Source of the DNA: Scatophagus argus
Lineage: Eukaryota > Chordata > Actinopteri > Scatophagidae
Direction of reading: 5' to 3'
Length of the DNA stretch: 64,000 nt
Assembly: GCF_020382885.2 (NCBI RefSeq)
Contig: NC_058496.1
Location: 18,022,501-18,086,500, forward strand
Shown: in pieces, positions 1-15,100 of the stretch
How positions within the stretch are numbered: the stretch's first letter is position 1
Layout of the letters: each line of letters opens with the position of its first letter
Translations under genes and position numbers: made by a program
The notes under the pieces: generated by a model
Database searches by the model: none
Told to the model about the DNA's origin: nothing
What the model saw: only the letters and a program-made list of their open reading frames with translations

Positions 1-56
1 GTCAGTTTGGTGTTACTGCTGTATGAGAACTGAGGAGGAAGCACTACAGGAGCCTC

Positions 57-133
57 TTAACTGGTCTGCTCTTCTTTCTCCAAGTCTTTGAGGGCTTTTA
101 GAAGGCGAGAAGGGGTGAAGATTTCACTTGACC
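57..133 (-). CDS. stxbp1: stxbp1 alternative terminal coding exon B (short isoform)
   Basis: The acceptor CTTTCAG occupies 140-134. The exon encodes [19 protein letters not shown] and then EEQTS, with TAA at 59-57. It corresponds to the human short tail STHILTPQKLLDTLKKLNK but is visibly more diverged than exon A. The remaining 56 nt to the left edge are 3' UTR; the polyadenylation site is outside the window. Confidence 0.9.
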
Positions 134-3100
134 CTGAAAGACACAAGTTGATATACAATCACATTTTTGAACCATGATCTAAAGGAAGTATTGTTAAGTA
201 ACTGAAATAGCGTTTCATTTTTCTGATTCACTGCTTTGTGGTCACTAACAACACTTCTTCTCTTTATTCCCTGTTTCACTTGTTCAAACGTGTCACTTGT
301 TCTCGAGCTGGGGAGAGGGAGCCAAACCGTCGAAGTGAAAGATAATTTGTGTATCTGTGCCATGATTCAGATGGGTTCTTCCTTTTCCGACGCTACACCC
401 TTCCACAAAGTAACATGAAAATTGTGCCAGTGTTTTTTCCATAATCCTGCTGACAAACGAACCAACAAGTCAGAATGAAAATAGGTTCTCCTTGGCAGAG
501 GTAATAGAACTCAACTTGTGATATACTGGAATAATATACTGGATGAACATATTGTTCATCTGAAATAGTTCCAAATATAAATAAGCTACAGTGCACATGT
601 GTCAAATGATTTGCCATTTTTGAGGCTTATATTTTGAATGCAGGCCATGTCAAAGTTTTTCAGTGCAACAGATGAAGTTTGGAACTTCTTCTGCAGAATT
701 TTTGTGATTTGAAACTGACCTAGAGAAAATGTTGTACTATCACTTAGCAAAGTTATAGTTATATATCTGTTTGTTTATCTCATTGTACCAAATATCACAC
801 CATAACAAACAGAATTTAATGAATTTGGTGGGACTGGCTTTGGGGAAACAAGATGTTTTTACTGGGGATGGTACTGATAGTGTCACATACTACAACCTGA
901 TCATTCTTTATGAATGGCTATATACCACATCTTATTGTCATTTAAGATCATGTATCATTAGCTTTATGTGTTCTCATCTTCTTAACATTTTGAATATGTA
1001 TTTTCAGCATGAATCAGCAGGGCCAGTGATCTACCAGGAATACATGACATATATTCTTTAACAGGTAAGTTCACCATCAGGACACTCCAAAAACACATAT
1101 TCCTCCATGACTTCAAATACCCCAAGGGTCAGTGGTTCAAAGGACAAATCACATTATGACTTGTGTATTTACTTCCAAACATCTTTTCAATTTGCAGGTG
1201 GCTCTTCTGTGCCCTCTGGTGCCGCGCTGGGGTCCAGGAAGTCTGGGTGCTGTAGCTCCTTTAGGTACTTAGGTGGCGTGAGAATGTGGGTGGAACCTAA
1301 CGAAGACAAAACCGTGAAAGGTCAACAAGGACTTAATTCTGGATGAAATCTTACTTATTACATAAGATACACATTAGATTGGTTGTGACAAAAAAGTCAA
1401 ATAAAGTCACTGAGGTCTTATTGAAGTTACAAAATGCTGACAAATAAGACTGAGAGGTCAGTATGATTAAAGGCCTAAAAAAATCTGAACTGATTTTGCA
1501 GTTTCACTTGTTCTCTCTTCCTTCCTGTACCTGACACTGCACCCAATCCCTGAGAGTGACAACAAGATATCAGCTCTCGCAGAGAATGTGTTTAATGCCA
1601 TTTCGCAGAAGTAAAGCGCTGCTGAATCAGCTGCACAGGGAACATAAATATAAGATTTCCAAATAAATGTCAGCAAAATCCAAATAGCCAGGATGATTTA
1701 TCTAGCTTTGATCCATCTATATCAGAATATTACCAAGACTTACTGGATCAAACATGCTATCATCAACCCTCTACATCAAATATGGCTAACAGTCTCTATG
1801 AAGACCTCATCTATATGGCGTTATGGCTGCATTCATAGTGTATTAAAATGCATACTTTACTAGCTGAAATCTTCTTCAGAATTCATATTAATAATCCATT
1901 TGAACTTTTTTAACTTTTAATTTTTTGATTGCATTTCAGTAAGGGAGACTTTAGCAATGAAAGTTTGACTCTTTCCACACAAGATACTCACCAATCAGGG
2001 CCTCCCACTTGCCATTGGCCTGGGTGACCTCATACACACACCGCATCTCGCTGTATGTCACACCTCCAATAATAAAGACGATGATCCTGGGCCCTGTCTT
2101 CATCTCTGTGGGGCCCCTGTTCTTGTGCCAGTTACCATAGCGAGCACTACAAGATATGAAATAAGGAAATAGGTAAACATTTACTGCAAAACATTGAACG
2201 GTATTATGATTTTTTTTCAGTGTGCATGTAAATATATTATTCTTCCTTTATTCTTCTATTATTTTTAAGTTATCAACCAGGTGTTGCTTGAAGTGTAGAC
2301 AATGTCCCTTAAAAAACTACGCACCTTGATGGAGCGCTGGCTTTGGCAGATACTTGTCGCTGAGAAATGTACGGGTACTGTTTGGGGTCAAGTTTGTCCT
2401 CAATGGCATCCTGTGGAAATACATTTATGTTACAACAGCTACCTTGAGAAGTAAACTCACGAGCATTCTCACCAAAATCACGACACAAAGCCACATCTGC
2501 ACGGGTATCAGTAGATGAACGCTGTTCATGTGGGTCAGGTTGTAAAAATTCATTCTAATCAATGTATTTTTGTACGATCTCACAAAAATATAGCAGTACA
2601 CACTACATGGTAATCTAGCACAAGAGAAATACCTCAATGAGATCTTTTACGAGAGGAGTCCATCTGGAGAGCTGGTAGGTCTGCTCACTGACTCGCTCCT
2701 TACGATCAGGCTTCTTGGTTTTCTTAGTGGTGCCCTGTAAAGATACAATGCTGATCAACTAAGCGAGATAGTTAAAGATGTGTCTTATTTTCTTGTCAGT
2801 CATGGGTTTCATTTATTTAGACAAAAAATTGGTGTCAGAGGCACAAACATCCACAGACCATGCTTTTACTGTGAGAAGTTCAGGTCACCTGGACACAGTT
2901 TTGGTAAACATGTTCAACAGACACGCTCAAAGGAGTCCGCTGAGGGTTTACCATACTCAACACAAAATCACAGCCCAGCAGTACACAGTTTGGCTATTGG
3001 CCAGCATGTGCACACAGCTGATTAGCTCATGCTGCAGTGTCTACAGCAGGCTTTCCATTTTGGGTTTCACGGGTGCAATCCACTATGGGAGGGAATCAGA

Positions 3101-6100
3101 TTTTAATGGACTCTTGAATGTTGCTGAATAAATTATTTTTTAGATTAATTTAATAATTGTATCAAAGAAACAACACAGGCAAACAAAGCTGAGTAGTTTC
3201 TCACTTAAAAATAGGTACAATATGAAGAAACACACCATAAAATTCAGCGCTGGTGTTTTGGTAAGTTTAAACAACCAATGAAAGCTCCTAATAAAAACAT
3301 ATTCCCAGGGCAACAGGTATTATGACTCCAACACTTACATTCATCAGCACTGGCTAAATAGCTAGCATATAACGATGGCAACTGAAAGCCAAGACACCGA
3401 GGTCCCGGGCCAGGACAGCTCACCTCAGAGACAATGGGAACGCCCATATGGGCCATGTTGGAAATGATGTCACTGTCCTCTGGTGGGATGCTGGCATGCT
3501 GAAGGAGCTTACACAGGTTCTCCTCAGTCACACCTGACACACACATTAAGATGCACATGCAGCATAGACTTTCAGTTCATACAACACACACATGCAAGAG
3601 AGCGTGCACATACAATGCATGCAAACAAAAAGCTGAGAATGGACTGGCACTAAATAAACAATAACCTATAATAGCCTAATCACAAGATTGTAAGTAGGCT
3701 TCTTCAGTGTAGGATTTTCCCTCCTTCAAAATGTTGTTAGTAGACATGTAAAACAACAAGAGCAGGACAGTGGTCCTGTTATCTGACCGTTCTTAAGAAA
3801 GATGTAGAGCAGGATGATTCGGATCTTGTCAGGCACGATGACATTGGCATCCAGCAGAACGGGTACAATGAGTCTCATGGGATCCTTGATTTTCTCTCCC
3901 TCTGCATCCATGCCCATTGCCAGGTCCTTAAAAACAATGAAAAAGCAAAAAAAAAAAAAACACAGAAGTCCCCAAAGCTGAACATGACTTCAAATAAGTT
4001 CCACTTTAACAACACATAAAACTGGAAATTTCTGTGTAGAAACTAGCTGGAACACTTCAAGAAGAGCTTGTATGTTGCTACAATTACCATGAAGTTGTCA
4101 CATCTTAACAACAAACTTCTTTTATGCAGATCTGTATTTAGAACTTAAAAATGCTATAGAAAAGCACTGGTCGATGGATAAACTTACTTATCAAGAAATG
4201 AAAGTCACCCTAAAACTGCAACTGTTTGTGTAAACAAACAGGATTGAGTGGGACAGCTTAAGGTGTATTAGTCTCAGGAAGGTTTTCAGTTACAAGAAGC
4301 AACTATTTTCTCTGATTTTGTGGATTTATGGACATTTGTTGATGAATGGACAGTAATATGACATCAGAGAGAATCGGTATGTTCAGATTTGACCAGTGTT
4401 TGTAAAAAGTACCCAAAAATCATACTTAAGCCTAACCCTATCTGATATCAAATATAGTTAAGTATCAAAAGCACAAATACAACTAAATAATACATATATT
4501 TATATGTATGCATATGCTGTACATGAGGAGTCGACCAATAATCAGCAGGCTTGATTAACGCATCTGATATTCAGCATTTTTCTTATGATTGGAATCAGTT
4601 TTTGATTTATTCAAAGGCTGATAAAATAAATTCATTTTAAAATAAGCAAATTACAAATACCTCAAAATTGTACTTGAATACAGTACTTGAATAAATGTTC
4701 CTAGTCGGTTAGCACATTTCCCACCCACCACACTGCTGCTGGTCGCTTGCACTGTGATGCAACACTGAGTAGGTTCCCTCCCTTTCTTCACTATTATACA
4801 GATCTACTGTGTAACAGAGGTACCAGTGTGACTTACTTGTTCTACACGACAGAGTTTATCCACGGTGCCCTGGTAGCGGTTCATACAGTCCTCAGCCAGG
4901 TGGAGATGGGTTGAATACTGAAGTCAGAGAGGAGAGATGCTGTTAGTGAGTTTGATACAGAGAACACAATCAGCTGCACATAAAAGAAGCGTTCTTTCTT
5001 AGTTCTTTAATGTTCATTGCAGAAAACTGCAAAATAAAGTTCTGAAACTGCACAAATAATAAACCCCTGTATGGTATCACATGACCCAGCAACATGACAG
5101 TAGCAGTTCAGCTCCCACCTTGCTGAGCTCTTTCTGATACTGTGGCATCTTCTTCAGCATCTGAGACAGCTCTTTCATGGTGGTCTGAAAGACACAGAAT
5201 AATCCTTTTACTCTGGTATTGTACTTTTGTTAGTTTTTTTAAAAAGTCAAAACATTTTACACATTGTATGACTGAGAAATTACACTTCATCTACACTTAA
5301 ATGACATACATCAAGGAGTGCAGATTGTCAGTATCAGATGATGACAGGAACTGCACAACACAACGTAGATTACAAAGTGAGAAAACCTTATGATGGGTGG
5401 AGGTCTGAACTGAGTGCTGGATGAAACACCTGACTTTTCCCATCGAAGAACAGGTTTGCATCGCATGTGAACAAAAACACACACCTTTTCCTGAACCTAA
5501 CTGTACAGTTTTAGTGCTTACACTTAATCAAAGTGGTGTTTGTTTGTGCTTTGGCCACAGACACCAAAGGGTCGGTTCCCTCAGCATGTGACAAGCTGGG
5601 ACGAGAAAGATATTCCCCGTACCCTCGACTGTTGAGCAACTGAAGTCAGGTCATCAAGCAAGATTGTGAAAGAATTATTATGTGTTGCAGGCATCAGATT
5701 CATAATAAGTATATATTTACAAAAAAACAGAATTACAGCGAAGTAAAGTACAGCATCTCTGTATGACTGTGTGAAGGACAGTTTTGAGTTGAAACACAGT
5801 AATGGATCCTGAAACCAGAGCAGAGTGAGACAGTGTGTCCTCTACCTTTTCTCCGGTGTTCATCTTTTTGCTGGCAGAGAATTCTTTCAGGGAACGAGTC
5901 ACAGCCCTGTGCAGATGAATGAGACAGAGACAGCAAAAGACAAGGAGGGTCAGGAAATATTAGTTGATGAACAAAAATTGAGAAGGTTCTCTGAATGTCA
6001 ATTCCCAAGAGAAAAAAAAATGCTCTGCGACGTAAAAGAGCTGTAGGTTTGTGACTAGAAAGACAAAGCAACTCACGTTGACACCTCCGCAATGTGTTTG

Positions 6101-9100
6101 TGTCTCAGAGTCAGCCACAGGTCGTCATCCTCATCCAGCACAACCTCCTTCGTTCTCTTCTCTCCCATCCCACTGGTCTCAAAACTGACAGAGAGAAGTT
6201 CACAGGCTGTTAAATGTAAAAAATATCCCAGTGAACAACGACAGCAACTGAATGAAATGTCTCTTCAGTGCAGACAGACACGTAGAATTAGTATGATGTC
6301 AGGGAGTGAAGATTAAGACCTTTGGGTTGTAGTTTTACCCTGCCACCACTGAAATGTGAGAAATGTTGAAATGAGAGATGAACTGAGCTCAGCGACTCTC
6401 TGCAGCTGTCAGACCTCCTTCAGGAACATCTTTACCTGTAGACGTCATTCTCGATGCCCAGCAGGTCATAGGCCATAGCCTGCAGAGTGAGCTCATGCAG
6501 CAGGGGAGACACAGGATCAAAGCCACGATCCAGAATGAGCAGCTGAGTACGAGACTTGTCCGGACCCTGGAGGCATCAGAACAGACAGAAAACACAGCGG
6601 ATGTCTAATATTTTATATTCTTTCCTTGCAGCTCACCATTCAGTATTGCTAAATAACACAGGCCGGGACAGGAGTTTTGATTATCTTGCTAAATATTTTT
6701 TCAGGTATCCACAATACTCCCCATCCTTTGAAAAACATAACATCTCCAAAATTCTTATTATTAATAATAATTAAATCAAAACTATAACTGACACGTTTCA
6801 CTGGGTATTTGAACCAATGAGGGAGCATATAATCCTTCAGTTGCAGCCAAAACATAAAAATAGGGAGCATAGGAGATTTATTTACTATTTGAAATGTCTC
6901 CATTTGCAATGGACTGATTTAACCTGTGTGTTAGGCCACATTGTGATGTTGGTCACATTTGAAAGTTTCCTGTCATTTTAGAACTTACTGGATAAACTCC
7001 ATTATTTGAAATGCCTGACATGGTGGACTTTCATTGATGTATCTGGTACATTTGTCACTGAGTCGTTTAGCTTCACTGCCCTACCTCTCCCATAGAGGGG
7101 TCATCAGCCTTGTAACCATCCAGCTTCTCCTGGAGCATCTGGGCCAGAACTGCACAGTCTTTGTACTCCCTGAACCAACACAATACAAAAACAACTTTTT
7201 ATCTTGAATATACTGATGATACACCTTAAGGATGTCCGACAGGATGAGAAATCACTTAAGAAACTGTTAACAATGGCTGCGTAGAAATATCCAGCGGCAT
7301 AAAACATTTTGATCTAACGTTACAGTTAGAATGATGACCAGCAGGTATAAGAATGATATTTAGAAGCTGAATCTGCAGTGCAAGCTTTGCAATGTTAAAG
7401 TTATCATTAAAAAACTGTTGGATGAGTATTAGTGCATTAAATATAAAACAGCAGGTAAAGATATTGAAATACCTGTATTCTGTTTTTAGAGACCTCCTGG
7501 TAGGTATTTCACATTAAAAGATGCTGTAAGAATTTTAAGTTGCACAAAATGTTTCATTGACATTAGCTTAACAACTGTTCAAAGATCTGCACTTCTGAAC
7601 ACTGAAGGGAATTATGGGAAGAAAGTCAGCTGGTGAGTATGACACAGCTAAAGCTGAATTAGAAGTTAAGGACATAGTCTCTAAAATATGCCTCTTCAAA
7701 ATAAAAGCATGCTTCACCAGAGGTTATTCCAGCCACTCTTAGAATGTGAGTGTTAAGAGACAAACAGAGACAAACAAATAAAAATCACACTTCATGTACA
7801 TTGACACACAAACCAATGCAACCAATCAAAATAGTTGCATTGCAGAGAAAAGATGAAGGTAGAATATTCCCCAGACACAGGCCCACACGACTAGAGGGCT
7901 GGTTTTGCAAAATTTAATAATGGCTCTAGGAAGCATATAGTAAAGCCAAAAACAAAACTATTGAAATAGGTTGCTCTTGCTGGTCTCACCCTCTGTATCG
8001 GACTCCAGGATACTCTTTGAGAGTGGCACAGAGGGTGGCGATCTGCTCAGCACAACGTTCCAGCATGTTATTCTTCACATCAGCCTTGAAGGGGCTGTAG
8101 AAGTCCTGAAAGGCATCCACTTTATCCAGGGAGAAGACCTGAACTCAGAGGACATTACAGAGAGACCAGTTTAGTTAAAGATGTCGTCAGTGACTTTTTC
8201 CACATGAAATTAAAGGTTGATATCAGACATTACTATTTTGACTAAAATGGACTGTAGATATCTTTAGTTAGATCTGCTACTAGTGAAAATTACATTACGG
8301 ATATACTGACTTGGAATTCTGACTCGTCAAAAAGTAATTGCTGATATCTGCAGGTCTGTCTGTGTGAGCTGCACAAAGACAGACAGGAGCAGAGAAGAAG
8401 GATGAAACCTGCACTTTTTGCATAAAATCAAGAACAAAGGTTTGGCTGTGTTTGTTTGCGAAATAACTTGCCAATTATATACTTTGTTATACTCTGATGA
8501 AGAGTTTTACTGTTCTATGAAGAAATGATTTTTTTAAATTTTTCAGCTACGAAGAGAGGAAGTGATAATTATTTGTTGAAGGTAAAATAATAACTTAATC
8601 AATACTGTCTAAACATGGCAGTTAGAACTGGCCCTCAAGAGCTGACACTAATTAAACCTTTTTCCACTCACACACGTATACATGCGCCCATCTGTTACTA
8701 ACTCAATCACATGATAACAATCCGTGGGCTTTCTCTTGTCACACATCTCTTCTGTGCTCCTATTGGCTGAAGATTATGCGCATTGATTCCATCAGCCAAT
8801 AAGGTAAAGGGATGAGTGGAGGGCAGGGGAGCACTGCTGGTAGGATCTGTCCCCTCCCGCTCAGGATTAAAACTACAGGACAACAGCAGAGGATTGGCGG
8901 CTAACGCTGATCAAACACAAAACAGTGTTGGCGTAGTCCTCTTCACCACTGTTTCTACAGAGGAACTGTATCAGCATGAGGAAAGGGCATCCATATTCTC
9001 TAATTGTCTTGAAGAGGTCATTTTTCTGCAGCACGAGCAGGAGGCCTGCTGTTTTCCCCATCTTTAAATGTTAATGTAGCTGTAAACTCACTTGGAAAAT

Positions 9101-12100
9101 TCTGATGAAGAATACTGTGAATGTTTCTAACATTTTTTAAGCTGACAGGGAAGATGTTGTTCCTTCAGTATTTACAAATGGTGACTACAGTAAGGATAAA
9201 TTATGGTCAAAGTTGTCCAACTAAAAAAGTGTTAAAGCTGCTCTAATCAATATATAACAATGGATCAAATGGCTATCTGTAATGTCATAGGCAGCTGTGG
9301 CAATTCACCCACAAAGAATTGTCATCAGCTCTGCTGTTCCCCTCAGCTCTCTGGCTTTCAGCTCATTGTTTTCAGCCAAGCAGCTGTTTTCAGTAAAAAG
9401 CTCTGATAATCCATTGAACACTACCTGCCCAGCTGTTGAACATGTTAGAGCATTTACCAGCTAAACAAAGCTATAGAGATATTTTTGTTTGGAGGTCATG
9501 GACAACAAAACCTCAGGGGAGAAAGACAAAAACACATAGTGTACAAGATTTAACAATTTGAGTTCTCATATTCCCAATTTGCACACAAAAATGATGACAA
9601 TTTAGCATAACTTGCACAACTGTCTTGTCTTGTGTATATCCTTCACACATGGATCTCTTTGATTTCATAATTTATGTGATTTTGGGCTTCAGGTTTTAGT
9701 TGTTTAACAGAATGCTGTTTCAGTGTAAAAACCTAAACTTAAAAAAAAAACTAAAAAAAAAGCTCATAAAAAATGTGTGCATCAGGGAAACAGAACATGA
9801 CATGCAATAATCAGCTTGTTTATCAGAAATCTGTGGCAAATAGAGGATGAATGGTGGATGTAGACTGCAGATACAGAAAGGCTTGTCATAATTTTTTTCT
9901 TACGTACATAATGACTTTAGTTTAGAGGGTATATCACACAGTAACAAACAAGTGGACAAACAGTGGTAAAAAGAAACATTAAATGTGGTTAATATGAAGT
10001 ACTACTTTTACTTTATGCATTGCAACAAAAATGCAATGCTAATACTGGATACAGACTTAATGGGTTGATTAAAGCAGCTTCAAACGAAACAAAGTTTTAT
10101 TGTATCCATCCTCCTCCGAAATGCTCATACAGTTCCTGTGTTATGTGGTATGGAAACACAGGCAGGTTTCTCTGCAGGACTGAAATCCAAACCTCATCTC
10201 TTATAAGAGAGGTAGGCATTTATGAGTGGCTGTTGTAGTTTAATCCCAGTCTAGACAGCGTCTTACCTGAGATTCATAGGGCAGAAAGGCGATGTGGATC
10301 TCGGTCAAGGCCTTCATGGCTTTGGAGGCGCGGGATTTGGTCAACAGTCCGAACAACGAGTCTGGGATCGCTGTCGAGAGCGACAGAAAAACATGGTGAC
10401 TGACTGAGATGGTTGGTAGTTAGATTAAAGGATGTCAACATTGATTGTCTTGAATGTTGTTACTTAAAAAATATAAAATATGTTAATGCTTTCTATGAAG
10501 ACCACATGTATATTTCATTATGGGGGCATTCATAGTCTATTATAATACATTTCTAATGCTTTTTGACTACACTCAACTCAACAACCCATCAGTCAGCTAT
10601 AATAAGACATAGTGAGCTATAATATTCCTTGCAGTATTGTGATTATTACACATAAGTCATAACTATGTATTTCATGACTGCTGACATAGTGCATCAGAAA
10701 ACTTTATATGTGTGTTTTTATGAACGTATTCATATAACACTTTATAGATGTAGTCTTCATAAACAGTTTTATCAAAAAATAATAATCAAATATATAATCA
10801 AAAATATTGTTAAATAAGGGTGTTCTCTCACATGTTACACATTGGTACCACTGAGAACCAATGTTACCATCACTGGTACAATGTGTAGATCTCAGAGGGA
10901 GATCCACACAACCAGTGAAAAAGTTGTGGTCCTGAAGAAACTTTGTCAGGTCTGGGGAAAACAACATGAGCGTGATGACATCATCAGTTATCTCAGCTTG
11001 GGGAGACAGATTTTTAACAAAAGCCTACAAGGGCTCTGACTGTTCCTTGGGGACTTGGAGACCCAAATCATGTTGGGTTCAAGGGGATGTGTTAGTAAAG
11101 TGTTGCTTAAAGTCCAGTCTTAGTAAAGGACTTATGAATCTGAAGGTAAATCAGACACCACAACACTGCACAGTGCTAACTTTATCTTTCATTACAATGA
11201 CTGCCAGGTACATAGTATAAACACTGCACCTGCACCCTCACGCTGTTAAAAGAACAGTTTCATTCAAATTAATGAAAAATGTATTTTCTCACAGAGGCTT
11301 ATTGTGGAACCTAAAGTGGTCTAATATCCAAGTGGATATGAGCAGAGGCACAATTGGCTCTGATTAAGTGGTGCACTGTAATCATGGCAGGAGAAAAGAA
11401 TGTGTTCTTTGAGGCAGGCACAGAGTGTGAACTGTAAAGGACAAGAAAAATTAGAAAGTGCTGCTCTTTTATGCCAAGGCTACTTCTTCCAGTATTTGTG
11501 TGTAATCATGGCCAGCTGTATTTTGCAAATAGTCTATTCTTGGCTTTACTGAGATCAAGTCCGAGCACCCTTTGGTTTCTTTCAGATTAGGTGTTGGATT
11601 TTTTGATTGTCCATTTCAGACCGTGTTCAAAATTTTAGACTTCTGAGGTCAAATCAAATGACTGAGCAGCCACACACTACAGCTGTGTCCACTTATCGAT
11701 AAAGAAAAGCTAACAGCTACGGATATTAACAAGTTCTGTAAGAAACACAAAGACTGAACTGTATGTTCTTTTATGGCAGAGATTATAATCATGATTAAGC
11801 AGTCTACCTTTTTCCACTGTTATGTACTATATGGTAGAATATATGGTAGTAAAATGCAATGTCTGTTTACATAACAGCAACTTTTTTCTATCTACCAAAT
11901 GTCTGCACTGTATCACTTCACAGATGGAAACATGTATCTACTCGTGGACAAGAGGCTTAAGGCGGATGTAAATACTAATGGCATCATTCTCAGCTAAGCT
12001 TTAATGTTAGATAGCTTAGTTAGCTTAGTTAGTCAGTCTCTAGTCAATGAGTAGATGCAAGTTTCTTTCTGCCTGGTGACACAATTCGATGGAAATAAAA

Positions 12101-15100
12101 TAGTTCCTCCATGAAACAGCTCACAACAGGATCTGTGCATTATCTTGGTAATTGGGTGAGGATTTCTGAAAAGAGACATTGTTATTGAGTTTTTCAAATG
12201 GATTTTGTAGCGCTTTGAGCACCATCAGCAAGGCGCAATCTAGTCCCATTATAAATATCACTAGAGATGAGAGGAAAAATATCTATTTGACTTTGCAGTA
12301 AACTGTACTTTTAAGCACAAGCACTTCTTAACATGAAAGTGGTTCAAAAAGTGAATCGTTAACCTTAACGTTGAATATGCAAACGTCTCATTTATATTTT
12401 GTTCATGTGAAATGAATTTACTCACTGTCAGTGAAGAAGACATGAGCTGCTCGGTACCTCGGAGCCTGCGGGTCTCTGAAGTCATCAATCAACCCTTCAA
12501 CAGACTGAGACAGCAGAGATCAGTGTTATAGACTGCAAATTGTGAATGTGAAAAGGAATGACTGTTTGGACAGTTCTTCACTCTGTTCAAAAGTTAGTAG
12601 AATTAAATACTGAATAAAAATCCATCATGTTTCCTACTTCATTTAACAGGAAATTTGCAATATTTATTATAAATGCAACAGACCAACACCCATTGGACAT
12701 ACAATTTGAAATATTCAAAAGGTAGTAAAGTGACATTTCTCAGCAGCTGTACAAAACTGCAAAGTGAGAGACTATATGTACTGTACCATGTTATCATAAA
12801 CAGTCTGTACAGGTGTTGTATCATTTACCTCATCTGAGGGTGTGATCAGGTAGATGGCCTCCATGCTGGGTAATGGCTCACGCCGCTTGGTTATGTCCTC
12901 TACAACTGTAGAGCATGTGCAAAAAGTAATGATCAATACTCACCTATCAGCTTGACTACAACTATGCTCCCAAACGTGATGGTTGTAGTAACATCTCAGC
13001 CCTCACATAAGTCACTGTCTAAAGTTTATGCACAATAGGAACAGAGCTGTTCTTGACTAATGGCAAATGTTTTACGGTTTTCATTTCTTGAAATACTAAT
13101 GAATGCTGGAGGGCTACAATCATTCACTCTGTCAAATGTCAGATCAAGTTTAGAAAGAGTTTAAGAAGTTTAAAAGTTTAAAAAGAAGAATTAAGAAAGT
13201 ACATACAATGGCAGGGATGTACAACAACCACCTTTGACATTAAAACCACTGGCAGGTCACCAATGCCTCTTTCTTCCACCATTATTCCGCTTTCCTTGCT
13301 TGAATATCCATAAATAATTCAACACAGAAATGAATCATCTATATGGTGGTGGGTGTTGATAGATCATTTTTAGCTGAACAGAATTAAATTTGCCTTCACT
13401 GAATTTGATTAGAGTGACTTCAAAGATTTTGTGGATGGGTGTACTTACTGGTGATTCCCTCTGACATGATGTCTGTCATTTTACAGCAGGAGGAAACCAT
13501 CCTCATACTCAGCTTGTCTACCACCAGTACCTAAAAACAGCAGGAACTTTTATAAAGATTTTATTTTCATATCTTGAGTTATTTCATTCATATTCTGTCT
13601 CGAGATTACAGGTGAATTATGCCAAACTTAACCAGAGAGGACTCTTACCTTCCATTTTCCTTTCTCTCTTGCCTTCTTGATGACATTATTCATTATCTCT
13701 GTAAAGACATCAACGTAAAACCTGGAAATCATTCTCAACAGCTTAAACCCAGCATCATGGTTGATTTACCATCAGCTAGTGTATGAATGAATATACAGAT
13801 GTGATATCTGGATTAGAGCTAGCTTGGCTGGAGCTGTTTTGGATGTGATGGTATACTACTATGTGTCTAAATATATTTAAGGCTTTTTTTGTTTTTTGTT
13901 TGTTTTTTTTTTGTAAAAAAAACATGACTCGCTAGTCAGGTACAAGTGAGGCATGAATCAGTAATGACTTTCTTCATGAGTCATTCTTGATTAATTGTGA
14001 CTGTGTAAGAATACTACATATTATTTAGAATAATATTATTTAAACCATTTGAATCTGTTTAGTGGCACAAACTAGTGGGAACTCATTAATTACTAATTAC
14101 TAAATCATTAATTACTAAAACCCAAGCAGACATATGGACAACATGCACTCCACACAGATGGGCCCCAGCCGGCCCCAGTGGGTTCATACAATAAGTCAAA
14201 CCTTCCTGTTGTGAGACAACAGTGCCAATCGCTGCACCTTGCTGCCCGCTGCAGGTGTGACAGCTATTGAAATGTATCCTCACCGGAACTTGACACTCTA
14301 AAGCATGTGATCCACAAGTGAACATTAGAGGAAACAGACTAACTAAGCTGCGGCCAGGTGTTCGAGTTAGTGATACAGTCAGACTGCGTAACCACACATT
14401 GTTTGTGGCAGACTGAGTTTTTCGCATTGGCATGTCTCTATTGGGCAGGTAACAAAAGTCACATCAGGGGATATCCCCAAAGCTAGACAAAATCATCTTT
14501 ATATTATTGACACTGAAACATCAGGGGCTGTTCCTGTGCCGGTAAAGAAAAAGTTCAGTCATTCCTTGATTTTAATATACAGGTTCAAAAAAAGAAAAAA
14601 AAATTGGTAACACTTACTAACTATAGCCTCATCATCCACACTTGAACCTATAATTCATTCTAAATCACATCCATAATTTGCATCAAAAAGCATTATGTGC
14701 ATTCATGAATGGTATCATAAAGCATTATGAATGCATTATAAAACACTATGAATAATGCAGTGAAGATATTGTCTTCATAGAAAGTGTTACTCTCTGTAAT
14801 GCTAACATGCTAAAAAACAAACAAACAAAAAAGATATTTAGGAATCATCTGTATGCTGTGAAAGTATAGCCAAATATCATCTCACTCCTGAAGACTGATC
14901 GCAATAACTCTTTACTACTGAACACAAAAAAATGAGGCAAGCACAATGTCACGACACACTGATTGTGCAAATCCTTTTCCATAAGCAGCAGGAAAACACA
15001 GGGATAACTTGATCCCACATGGTGAAACTGGATCATCACAGCAGCAGATAATAATACCATATTCTGTAATATAATCAATAATGATGGTTGAACTTATTAA

